NCBI GenBank assembly: GCA_964405775.1
Contig: CAYOPG010000018.1
Span: 1-33,416 of the forward strand
Direction: 5' to 3'
Length of the DNA: 33,416 nt
Origin: JAAZFF01 sp964405775
GTDB lineage: Bacteria; Verrucomicrobiota; Kiritimatiellia; RFP12; UBA3636
Part shown: positions 15,766 to 23,357 of the stretch, one piece after another
Layout: every line of letters begins with the position of its first letter
Numbering within the stretch: position 1 is the stretch's first letter
The notes under the pieces: model-generated
Databases searched by the model: none
Seen by the model: the letters and a program-made list of their open reading frames with translations, nothing else
Told to the model about the DNA's origin: nothing
Made by a program: the position numbers and the translations under genes

Positions 15766-17454
15766 ATGGCAACAATTAGAACACTTCTTTTAGATGCGGC
15801 GGCACAACGCCCGTCGGGTATCTCCCTCAGGTGGAAAGCTGATGGCGAATGGCGCACATGGACTTTTGCTGACTATAATTCAAAAGCACGCAACGTGGCG
15901 GAGGCGGCGGCTTCTCTAGGGGGAAAGCCGGGAATGCGCCTGGCACTCATGATGGAAAACCGTCCCGAATGGATAACAACGTATCTCGGGCTTGCATGCT
16001 GTGGCATAGAGGTGGTGCCGATAGACATCAACTTGCGAGAGAGGGAGGTGTCCCATATCCTACGCGATTCCGGTGCAACGGCGCTTTTCGCATCTGGCAA
16101 GGCCTGGCCGCAGATCCACGCAATAGAGACGGGAGAACTAAGGCTCGACTCGTTAAAGAGCGTCGTTATGCTCGATGGCGTATTCACGCAGGAGCGGAAA
16201 GAGAACGGGATTTTCCATACCGACTACGATTCGCTTCTGGCTTCGACGGAAAAGGCGTCGGCGCGGCCGGATTCTTTCTTCGACAGGCATGTGCCATCAG
16301 AGTCTGACATTGCATCCATAATCTACACGTCCGGCACGACCGGCCGATCCAAGGGAGCAATGCTCACCCACGGCAACTTTACAGCCCAGATCAGCGCCGC
16401 CCTGCAATATTTCACTGTATACACATGGGATAACTTCCTGCTCGTATTGCCTCTTCACCACGCTTTCGCTTTCACAGCGAACTTCCTCGTGCCTCTAAAG
16501 AGCATGTGCGAGAGCAGCATGGTGGAAAATCTCCGCACAATCCCTGAAAACATGAGAGAAGTGTCCCCCACCGTTTTGCTGGCAGTACCGCTGCTGGCAG
16601 AGAAGATGCTCAACTCCATCCAGGCAAAACTCAAAAAGAACACAGTCGCAAAGGTTATGATAACTCTTGGGATGAGCAAGATTATCGGCAAAAAAGTCGT
16701 GGGAAATCTGGGCGGGCGCCTGCGCCTGATTATCTGCGGAGGGGCAGCGTCAGATCCCGCCATGCTACGAGCCTACAACAAGATGGGAATAAAGACTTTC
16801 GAGGGATATGGTCTCACGGAGACATCGCCTATCGCGGCGCTCCCCCCTGAAAATGAAATCCGAATCGGCACCGTGGGCAAGTCATTGCCTGGCTGTGAGC
16901 TTGAAATAAACAATCCCGATGAAAATGGCATAGGAGAAGTTATGGTCAAGGGGCCGATCGTCATGAAAGGGTATTTTCACAACGATGCAGCCACCGCCGA
17001 GGTTATTAAAGACGGGTGGCTTCACACGGGCGATCTAGGCAAGCTTGACTCAGAGGGCTACCTGACACTCACGGGCAGAAAGAAGAGCCTAATAGTCAAC
17101 CGCGAGGGTAAGAACATCTACCCAGAAGAGGTGGAGCAGGCTATTAAAGAAAGCGAGTACATTCTTGAATCCATCGTGATCGGATACAGTTTAAACGGCG
17201 AAACCGGCGAGCGTGTCGGCGTCATCGTCGTGCCAAATCTAGACAGGATCGAGGAAGACAGAAAGTCTAAGGGCCAGTCGATGTCGGATGAGGACATTAT
17301 AGCCCTATGCAAAAACGAGGTGCACCGGACAGTAAAAGCCATTGCCGAATATAAGCGCCCTCGCCGGATTCAGATACGTTTCGAGCCTCTTGAGAAGACG
17401 ACCACGCAGAAGGTAAAGCGTTACCTATACAATCTCGACAACTCAGGCGAGTAG
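15766..17454 (+). CDS. AMP-forming long-chain acyl-CoA synthetase
   Basis: This is a 562-residue adenylate-forming enzyme that activates a fatty acid to acyl-AMP and then acyl-CoA. The P-loop YTSGTTGRSKG is at 187-197, YGLTETSP at 348-355, and DGWLHTGDLG at 416-425. The hinge GRKKSLIVNREGKNIYP follows, and the catalytic lysine is Lys549 in TTTQKVKR. The order and spacing fit FadD/FadD15-like ligases, where the last box is often TATGK. The chain-length preference cannot be read. GGATAAG lies about 5 bases before the ATG. It diverges from the S8 gene and converges on the esterase gene with only 14 bp between stops. An acyl-ACP synthetase role in lipid recycling is also possible. Confidence 0.88.
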   Translation: MATIRTLLLDAAAQRPSGISLRWKADGEWRTWTFADYNSKARNVAEAAASLGGKPGMRLALMMENRPEWITTYLGLACCGIEVVPIDINLREREVSHILRDSGATALFASGKAWPQIHAIETGELRLDSLKSVVMLDGVFTQERKENGIFHTDYDSLLASTEKASARPDSFFDRHVPSESDIASIIYTSGTTGRSKGAMLTHGNFTAQISAALQYFTVYTWDNFLLVLPLHHAFAFTANFLVPLKSMCESSMVENLRTIPENMREVSPTVLLAVPLLAEKMLNSIQAKLKKNTVAKVMITLGMSKIIGKKVVGNLGGRLRLIICGGAASDPAMLRAYNKMGIKTFEGYGLTETSPIAALPPENEIRIGTVGKSLPGCELEINNPDENGIGEVMVKGPIVMKGYFHNDAATAEVIKDGWLHTGDLGKLDSEGYLTLTGRKKSLIVNREGKNIYPEEVEQAIKESEYILESIVIGYSLNGETGERVGVIVVPNLDRIEEDRKSKGQSMSDEDIIALCKNEVHRTVKAIAEYKRPRRIQIRFEPLEKTTTQKVKRYLYNLDNSGE

Positions 17455-17468
17455 GCGCCGCTCCACAA

Positions 17469-18581
17469 CTACTGCCATTTGAGATCCCGCTTGAGGGTGC
17501 TCACAAGCTTCTTTGCCGTCCTCTTGTGGGCTTCAAGAGACGGGTGCGTGAGCGCCCCGAATCCGTCTTTGCTGTCATAGTCGAAAAAGATCTTGCCGAT
17601 GTTCTTGTCGCCCGACTCATTGACCGCGCGCGTGACCCACTCCCTGCATTTGTCGCGCCATTCGCCCCCGAGCATTGGCCCCTCGCAGCAGTATATCCTT
17701 GCCTTTGGATAGTCCTTGCGTAGGTTTGCAATCAAACCTTTGTAGGCATTAACCCACCCCTCTTCCTCGGGTTTAGGGTTCATATTGAAATCATTTGTGC
17801 CAAGATTCACGATAATCGCATCAGGCACGGGCGCTGTTTTCGGATTCCATTTCTCCGGATTGAAAGCCAGCGTGCGCTCATAGACGTCCAGCATTGAGTT
17901 GTCCGGCCAAAGTTTGCGTCCCGACCAAGCAACTGCGTAGTAGTCGGCCTCAAGCTCCTGCGCAGCAAGGAATCCGTAAGCGGCTGCACCATTTTCTTCC
18001 TCTGTCTTGAACGGATCCCTTGCGCTCTTCCCTTCGTTGCCAAAGCCGCATATAATCGAGTCGCCTATAAAAAGCAGTGCGCGCTTGGCGGGCTGCATTG
18101 GCAGCAACTTTGATTTTGTGTCGAACTGCCATCCGGCGATTCCGAGCTCTCCTCCGTATGACGCCTCTACGCGCCGCACAAGCATTACTTTGTGCGGCTT
18201 TCCGGGCGACAGCCCTTCCGCCACCCTGTACCAGCGCGCCTCGCCCGGCTCTATCGCTATCTTTCCGGTGCTCTTGCCATCAACTATCACTTCGACCCAG
18301 TTGGGTTTGGTGGTGCTGATCTTCGCGTTTAACCGAGTACCCTGCAGCATGACGGTAGCGGCGCATCCCGACCAAGAGCATTTGGGGTGTTTGCCATCGG
18401 AAGTGTCCCAGCGTCCCGAGAATCGCACCCTCTGGTCTCGCGCCGACGCTGTCTGGGGAAGCCTTATGTCTTCTTTCGACTGTGCGTCCGCGCCTGATTT
18501 TGCATCTTCTGCTGGAACCGCTCCAAAACATGTCAAAGACACAGTTAACAACAAAATACCCGAAATCAAATATTTTTTCAT
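17469..18581 (-). CDS. Secreted CE2-type SGNH carbohydrate esterase
   Basis: This is a 370-residue exported esterase, probably removing acetyl groups from polysaccharide. A signal peptide (1-20, ending LTCFG) is followed by a jelly-roll-like N-terminal domain (about 50-155; RVRFSGRWD...TVMLQGTRL...VIVDG). The SGNH hydrolase domain has Ser175 in FIGDSIICGFG, the Asn block LGTND (260-264), and His346 in LTHPSLEAH. This two-domain layout and FIGDSI-x-CG-(Y/F)-G are typical of family CE2 (acetyl-xylan/glucomannan esterases). The usual Asp two or three residues before the catalytic His is not present, consistent with the Ser-His dyad described for CE2. AAGGAAATAAA precedes the ATG. The open frame beyond 18581 lacks support. 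Confidence 0.85.
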   Translation of the reverse strand: MKKYLISGILLLTVSLTCFGAVPAEDAKSGADAQSKEDIRLPQTASARDQRVRFSGRWDTSDGKHPKCSWSGCAATVMLQGTRLNAKISTTKPNWVEVIVDGKSTGKIAIEPGEARWYRVAEGLSPGKPHKVMLVRRVEASYGGELGIAGWQFDTKSKLLPMQPAKRALLFIGDSIICGFGNEGKSARDPFKTEEENGAAAYGFLAAQELEADYYAVAWSGRKLWPDNSMLDVYERTLAFNPEKWNPKTAPVPDAIIVNLGTNDFNMNPKPEEEGWVNAYKGLIANLRKDYPKARIYCCEGPMLGGEWRDKCREWVTRAVNESGDKNIGKIFFDYDSKDGFGALTHPSLEAHKRTAKKLVSTLKRDLKWQ

Positions 18582-18679
18582 TTTATTTCCTTTTCTATTA
18601 TTGCTGTCGTAAAACCTGAGAGGCTCTCTCCTTAGTGCACGGGAGACCGACGTTATTAACCCCGCTGCGCAAGATAAAT

Positions 18680-20557
18680 CTAGCGGTGGCAAAGTGCGGC
18701 GTAATAGCCGTTCTGGGCTAGCAGGTCTTCGTGTTTACCCGATTCCAGAATTTCGCCCTTGTGCATGACGAGGATCGTGTCCGCGTCGCGTATCGTGGAT
18801 AGACGGTGAGCAATTACGATGCTTGTGCGTCCGCTCATCAAACGGAGCATTGCCTGCTGAATGTGCATCTCTGTGCGAGTGTCGACATTAGAGGTAGCCT
18901 CATCGAGGATGAGAATAGCAGGGTCCGAAAGCGCGGCGCGCGCTATGGACAGTAGCTGACACTGGCCTTGTGACAGGGCGGTGTCGGCTTGGTTTATCTT
19001 GGTGTCGTAACCTTCCGGCAGACGGTCTATGAACAGGTCGGCGTTCGCGAGTTTCGCGGCTGCTATGATCTGCTCACGCGTTGCGCCCGGATTGCCGAAG
19101 CTGATGTTGTCGGCGACAGTGCCCGTGAAGAGGTGTGTGTCCTGTAGCACTACCGCCATGTTTTTTCGCAAGGTTTTTTTGGAAATATCGCGGATGTCTA
19201 TGCCGTCAATAGTTATCCGGCCTTCCTGTATTTCGTAGAAACGAGTCAGCAGGCTTACCACCGTGGTTTTGCCAGACCCCGTCTCACCCACCAGGGCAAC
19301 TTTGGTGCCCGGCGCAACATGGAGGGAGAAATTGCGCAGGACAGTAGTCTCGGGGTTGTAGCCGAATGAAACTTTATCGAATACAATCTCGCCGTGTGTC
19401 TCTGGCCGGACGATGTGAATTTTCCCGACATCGTCCTCCGGCGGCATGTCCAGCATGGTAAAGACGCGCTCCGCGCCGGCGATTGCGGATTGTATCATGT
19501 TGAACTGCATGGCCAGTTCGTTGACGGGGCGCCCAAACTGGCGCGAGTACATCATGAACGATATGATCACGCCGACTGTGATTTGGCCTTGTATCGCGAA
19601 CCATCCACCCGCGACCACAACCAGCAGGAACGAGATGTTGTTGATAAGGTTCATGGCGGGGCCCATCATGCCGCCGCGGACTTCAGCCTTAAAACTGATG
19701 CGACGCAGTTCCTCGGAGATGTAGTCGAACTCCTCGTCCACGATCTCCTCGCGGCAAAACGCCTGTACTACGCGTTGTCCCGTGATCATCTCCTCCGTGA
19801 GCGCATTGAGTTCGCCGACAGTGCGCTGGCGTTTACGGAAGATTTTGCGCGAGATTTTCGCAATAGCCTGTCCGACGAAGGCGGACACCGGAACGGTTAT
19901 GCAGGCGACGAGCGTCATCTTCCAGCTGATGATCACCATGAAACAGAACGTGCCGACCAGAGCGAATATTGTTCCGGCAAAGTTTAGCACCCCGGGGCCG
20001 AGCGTGTTGGCAACCATGTCGGTGTCATTCGTGAGGCGGCTCATGAATTCGCCGTGTGTGATGGTGTCGAAGCGTTTGAGCGGAAGCGACTGGACATGGT
20101 GAAACAACATCTGGCGCATGTCGCGCACAGAGTGGTTGGACAGCATAGTGGTACCGTATCCCAGCAGCACTCCTGCGAACTGCCCTATTATGTTTGCGGC
20201 CAGTCCGATAGCCATGACTTCGGCAAGCTTGCGGAAATCCACAGTTTCACCTGTCTCGAGCGTCATTATGTCCGTCGCGAGGCCTAACACGCGTGGCCAA
20301 ACAAGACCGGTGACAGAGCCGACAGCGAGTGGGATCAGGAGCAGAACCATGAAACGGCGTCGGCCTTTGAGCAGACGAAGGAGCCGCCTCATCGTGGCGA
20401 CAGGGTCCTTTGCATGTTCGACCATGCCGTATCGCCCCGCACGGCTACCGTAACCCAGGCGCGAAATGTGGTGAGGCTTGTGCGAGGAAACAGCGGGATC
20501 ACCTTCGAGACGTGAAGTGCGCTCAACCCGTTTTTTTGAGGATTTATCAGGATTCAT
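18680..20557 (-). CDS. ABC exporter half-transporter, consensus ATP-site subunit
   Basis: This 625-residue protein has an N-terminal extension of about 65 residues, a six-helix membrane domain (about 68-350) and an ATPase domain. Walker A is GETGSGKT (424-431). The signature is LSQGQ (528-532), a variant of LSGGQ. Walker B ends in Asp552 with catalytic Glu553 (ILDEATSNVD), and the H-loop is His584. LSQGQ with intact Glu and His is the pattern of the catalytic partner (TM288/LmrD type) in heterodimeric exporters. Its start lies inside the end of the upstream ABC gene (11-bp overlap), so the two are made together. Substrate unknown; lipids or drugs are usual for the class. Confidence 0.92.
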   Translation of the reverse strand: MNPDKSSKKRVERTSRLEGDPAVSSHKPHHISRLGYGSRAGRYGMVEHAKDPVATMRRLLRLLKGRRRFMVLLLIPLAVGSVTGLVWPRVLGLATDIMTLETGETVDFRKLAEVMAIGLAANIIGQFAGVLLGYGTTMLSNHSVRDMRQMLFHHVQSLPLKRFDTITHGEFMSRLTNDTDMVANTLGPGVLNFAGTIFALVGTFCFMVIISWKMTLVACITVPVSAFVGQAIAKISRKIFRKRQRTVGELNALTEEMITGQRVVQAFCREEIVDEEFDYISEELRRISFKAEVRGGMMGPAMNLINNISFLLVVVAGGWFAIQGQITVGVIISFMMYSRQFGRPVNELAMQFNMIQSAIAGAERVFTMLDMPPEDDVGKIHIVRPETHGEIVFDKVSFGYNPETTVLRNFSLHVAPGTKVALVGETGSGKTTVVSLLTRFYEIQEGRITIDGIDIRDISKKTLRKNMAVVLQDTHLFTGTVADNISFGNPGATREQIIAAAKLANADLFIDRLPEGYDTKINQADTALSQGQCQLLSIARAALSDPAILILDEATSNVDTRTEMHIQQAMLRLMSGRTSIVIAHRLSTIRDADTILVMHKGEILESGKHEDLLAQNGYYAALCHR

Positions 20558-22283
20558 TCTCGTTCAACCCTCTCAGCGAATCCTGCGAATCGCAGATGTC
20601 GCGATAGGCAGCACTGGTGCGTTTTAATTCCTCGTGCGGCCCGATGCCTGTTATGGCTCCGTCCTCGATCAACACTATGCGGTCAGCATCCACAACCGAG
20701 CTTATGCGCTGTGCGATTTTGATAACCGTCATTCCCCGCATTTCGCCCCGGAGAGCGCTCTGGATCTTTGCTTCGGTTATTACGTCGACAGCGGAAGTGC
20801 TGTCGTCCAAAATTAATATTTCCGGTTTTTTGATTATAGCACGAGCAATCGAGAGGCGTTGCTTCTGCCCACCAGACAGCGTGACACCGCCTTGCGCTAT
20901 TTTAGTCTCATACCCATGCGGAAATTGTTCAATGAATTTCGTGGCGCCGGCAATGCGAGCGACATGCTCGACCTCTTCGTCTGTGGCGTTCTCATTTCCC
21001 CATCGAATGTTTTCCGCGATGTTGCCGAAGAAGAGGCGCGTCTCCTGCATGACGATGCCCATTGAGTTGCGCAGGGCGTCGAGGGAGTATTGGCGCACAT
21101 CTACGCCGCCCACTAAAACCTCGCCTTCCGTTGGATCGTAGAAGCGCGGCAACAGGTTTACGAGTGAGGTTTTCCCCGCGCCGGTTGAGCCCATGATTGC
21201 TATATGCTCTCCGCTCCTTATCGAGAGTGTGATGTTCCGCAGCACGGGATCGCCAGCGGCGCCGGGATATTGGAAAGATACGTTGCGAAATTCAACCGAG
21301 CCATCGGACGGAGGTTTGTCAATTGGACCGCCGACAATGGATGGCTCGGTGTCGAACACTTCGTTTATGCGCTGCGAGGAGACCATGGCGCGCGTCAGGT
21401 GCATGATCTGTGTGCTGAGAGTTATGAGCGACATCATGACCTGCGTGGCGTAGTTGATAATGGCGGAGACCTCGCCGATTTTGATCAGGCCGTTGTTGAT
21501 GTCGCGCGCCGATATGAATACGATCGCGATGGTCGTCAGATACTGAATGAACGAAAGCCAAGGCCCCAAAGCGACCATGATCTTGCCGGTTTTGATGCTG
21601 GTGTCGGTAAGGCGCTCATTGGCCTCGTCGAAGCGCTCGCGTTCGTGAGGCTCGCTAGCAAACGCCTTGACCACGCGTATACCAGTGAGGTTCTCCTGCA
21701 TCACTATGTTTACATCGTCGAGCCGGGTCTGGATCTGTTTGTAAAGCGGGCGTGTTATCTTGATTCGCCAGACAACTATCGCGGACAGCACCGGGGCGGC
21801 CGCGAGCAGGGGAATCGAAATGCGGGGGTTTGTGACCATCACCAGGTAAATGCTGCCCAGCAGGACAATCGGGGAGCGGAAGAGCATGCGCGTGACCATG
21901 ATCAGCCCATGCTGCAATATGGTGATGTCGCGGGTAAGTCTAGTCACCAGCGAACCTGCGGTGAATTTGTCGGTCTCCGCAAACGACAGACGCTGGATGT
22001 GGCGGAACAGGCTTCGACGCATATCGTTTCCGAACGAGAGCGCGGCGCGACTCGAGCAGACGGAACTAGCGAATCCGGCGAACAGACCGATGATTGCAAA
22101 GGCCAGCATTCTGACACCGTAACGGCGGATGGCGTCCTGATTGCTGAGCGAGACGCCCTCGTCAACGATCTGGCTCATGAGCTTGGGTTGCATCAAGTCC
22201 ATGGAGATTTCCAGGATCATGAGCGCCGAGGATAATATAAGCCAGAATAATTGCGGTTTTAGAAACTTAAGCAGGCGTCTCAT
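20547..22283 (-). CDS. ABC exporter half-transporter, degenerate ATP-site subunit
   Basis: This 578-residue protein has a six-helix membrane domain (about 10-300) and an ATPase domain. Walker A is GSTGAGKT (365-372) and the signature LSGGQ (469-473) is canonical. In Walker B the catalytic Glu is replaced by Asp494 (ILDDSTSAVD), and the H-loop His is replaced by Gln525 (KIAQRISSV). Paired with the downstream LSQGQ subunit, this predicts one active and one inactive ATP site, as in TM287/288 and other heterodimeric exporters. It begins one base after the stop of the NAD kinase gene and overlaps the next ABC gene, so all three are translationally coupled. Substrate not evident. Confidence 0.92.
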   Translation of the reverse strand: MRRLLKFLKPQLFWLILSSALMILEISMDLMQPKLMSQIVDEGVSLSNQDAIRRYGVRMLAFAIIGLFAGFASSVCSSRAALSFGNDMRRSLFRHIQRLSFAETDKFTAGSLVTRLTRDITILQHGLIMVTRMLFRSPIVLLGSIYLVMVTNPRISIPLLAAAPVLSAIVVWRIKITRPLYKQIQTRLDDVNIVMQENLTGIRVVKAFASEPHERERFDEANERLTDTSIKTGKIMVALGPWLSFIQYLTTIAIVFISARDINNGLIKIGEVSAIINYATQVMMSLITLSTQIMHLTRAMVSSQRINEVFDTEPSIVGGPIDKPPSDGSVEFRNVSFQYPGAAGDPVLRNITLSIRSGEHIAIMGSTGAGKTSLVNLLPRFYDPTEGEVLVGGVDVRQYSLDALRNSMGIVMQETRLFFGNIAENIRWGNENATDEEVEHVARIAGATKFIEQFPHGYETKIAQGGVTLSGGQKQRLSIARAIIKKPEILILDDSTSAVDVITEAKIQSALRGEMRGMTVIKIAQRISSVVDADRIVLIEDGAITGIGPHEELKRTSAAYRDICDSQDSLRGLNENES

Positions 22284-22284
22284 G

Positions 22285-23103
22285 TCACTTAAGAAGCGTG
22301 CCGCTCCAGTTGATTTTACGGCGCAGTGTTTCGAAGGGGGAACGGTCCGGTAGCATTACGAGACGCACCTTGCGATTGGCGTTGGATATTTTAACGGTAT
22401 CGCCAACGGAAAGCGTGGCGGTGATCTGTCCGTCTATCGACAAGTTAAGCGGAGAATACGCTCGGGAAACCCTAAGAACTATTTCGGACGAATCAGGCAG
22501 CACCAAAGGACGGGAACTCAGCGTGTGTGGGCAAATGGTGTTTATTATCAGCACCTGAGCCTCAGGCATTACGATAGGTCCGCCTGCCGACAGCGAATAC
22601 GCAGTGCTTCCCGTAGGAGTCGCAACAATCAGACCGTCACAGAAGAAAGCGGTTACGTTCTCGCCATCTACACACAGATCCAGACCTGCTATGCGCCCGG
22701 CATCAGGGCGGGAGACAACTGCTTCGTTCAAGGCATAAGCCGGCGGGGCAATGGAGCCGCCTGAGGGATTGAAAGCCTCTGCCTTGAGCATGCTGCGCTC
22801 GCTTATCAGGTACGTAGCGTCCACAAGACAACTCAGTACAGAGTCGAGTTCGTCAAGACCAGCGCACGTCAGGTAGCCGAGCGAACCGATGTTGATGTTT
22901 ACGAGCGGCACGCGGCTCCCGCCGACTGAATGGACGGCTCGCAACACAGAGCCATCGCCCCCGAGTACTAGAAAAAAATCTGGCGTCTCGACAGAACATG
23001 CATCCAGAACTTCGATGCCTAGCTTGTCTGCTGCGTTGTGAAGCCTGTTCACCGCGGCATCTGTGCCTTCAATCGTCCTGTTAAGGATTATTCCAAGTTT
23101 CAT
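22285..23103 (-). CDS. nadK: NAD kinase
   Basis: This 272-residue enzyme phosphorylates NAD to NADP. GGDG is at 48-51 with catalytic Asp50. NIGSLGYLT (71-79) matches the N-x-G-x-L-G-F-L-(T/A) motif, an N-E pair occurs in YALNEAVV, and DGLIVATPTGSTAYSLSAGGP is the diphosphate-binding block. The ATG at 23103 is preferred over a TTG two codons upstream. A promoter with -10 at 23160-23155 would leave a leader of about 45 bases. It heads an operon with the two ABC exporter genes and ends one base before the first of them. Confidence 0.95.
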   Translation of the reverse strand: MKLGIILNRTIEGTDAAVNRLHNAADKLGIEVLDACSVETPDFFLVLGGDGSVLRAVHSVGGSRVPLVNINIGSLGYLTCAGLDELDSVLSCLVDATYLISERSMLKAEAFNPSGGSIAPPAYALNEAVVSRPDAGRIAGLDLCVDGENVTAFFCDGLIVATPTGSTAYSLSAGGPIVMPEAQVLIINTICPHTLSSRPLVLPDSSEIVLRVSRAYSPLNLSIDGQITATLSVGDTVKISNANRKVRLVMLPDRSPFETLRRKINWSGTLLK

Positions 23104-23154
23104 TGGCAAAACGTATGTGGCGACATATAAGGTTGGGTTCTTGTAATGATGCCG

Positions 23155-23183
23155 ATTCTACCAACTTGCTCAACGAAACTCAA
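23155..23183 (-). promoter_or_regulatory. Sigma70-type promoter for nadK-ABC-ABC
   Basis: On the minus strand, TTGAGT (23183-23178) is followed after exactly 17 bases by TAGAAT (23160-23155). Transcription would begin near 23148. Confidence 0.55.
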
Positions 23184-23303
23184 GCCTCTTGAAAGCTGAA
23201 CGGCATAAAGCATAACAACCTGAAGAAACAGGATAAATTACCTTAATAAACGAGAAGTTTTTTTCTTTTGACTTTTTGTACACTTGTCGTCGGTAAGGAG
23301 TGG

Positions 23304-23326
23304 TGACACTGTGTCCTGCTGTGTCA
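23304..23326 (+). promoter_or_regulatory. Inverted repeat upstream of the beta-helix gene, possible operator
   Basis: TGACAC (23304-23309) and GTGTCA (23321-23326) form a perfect inverted repeat around 11 bases. A nested GACAC-T-GTGTC palindrome lies at 23305-23315. It sits 32 bases before the ATG of the beta-helix gene, a place where a repressor or an mRNA structure could act. No cognate regulator is visible. Confidence 0.3.
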
Positions 23327-23357
23327 TGACGTAATAAGACAAATAAGGAGAAGAACC

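Noticed and set aside
21204..22235. Plus-strand open frame of 343 codons
   Set aside because: It is antisense to the ABC exporter gene. The composition, rich in R/D/H, is typical of a shadow frame.
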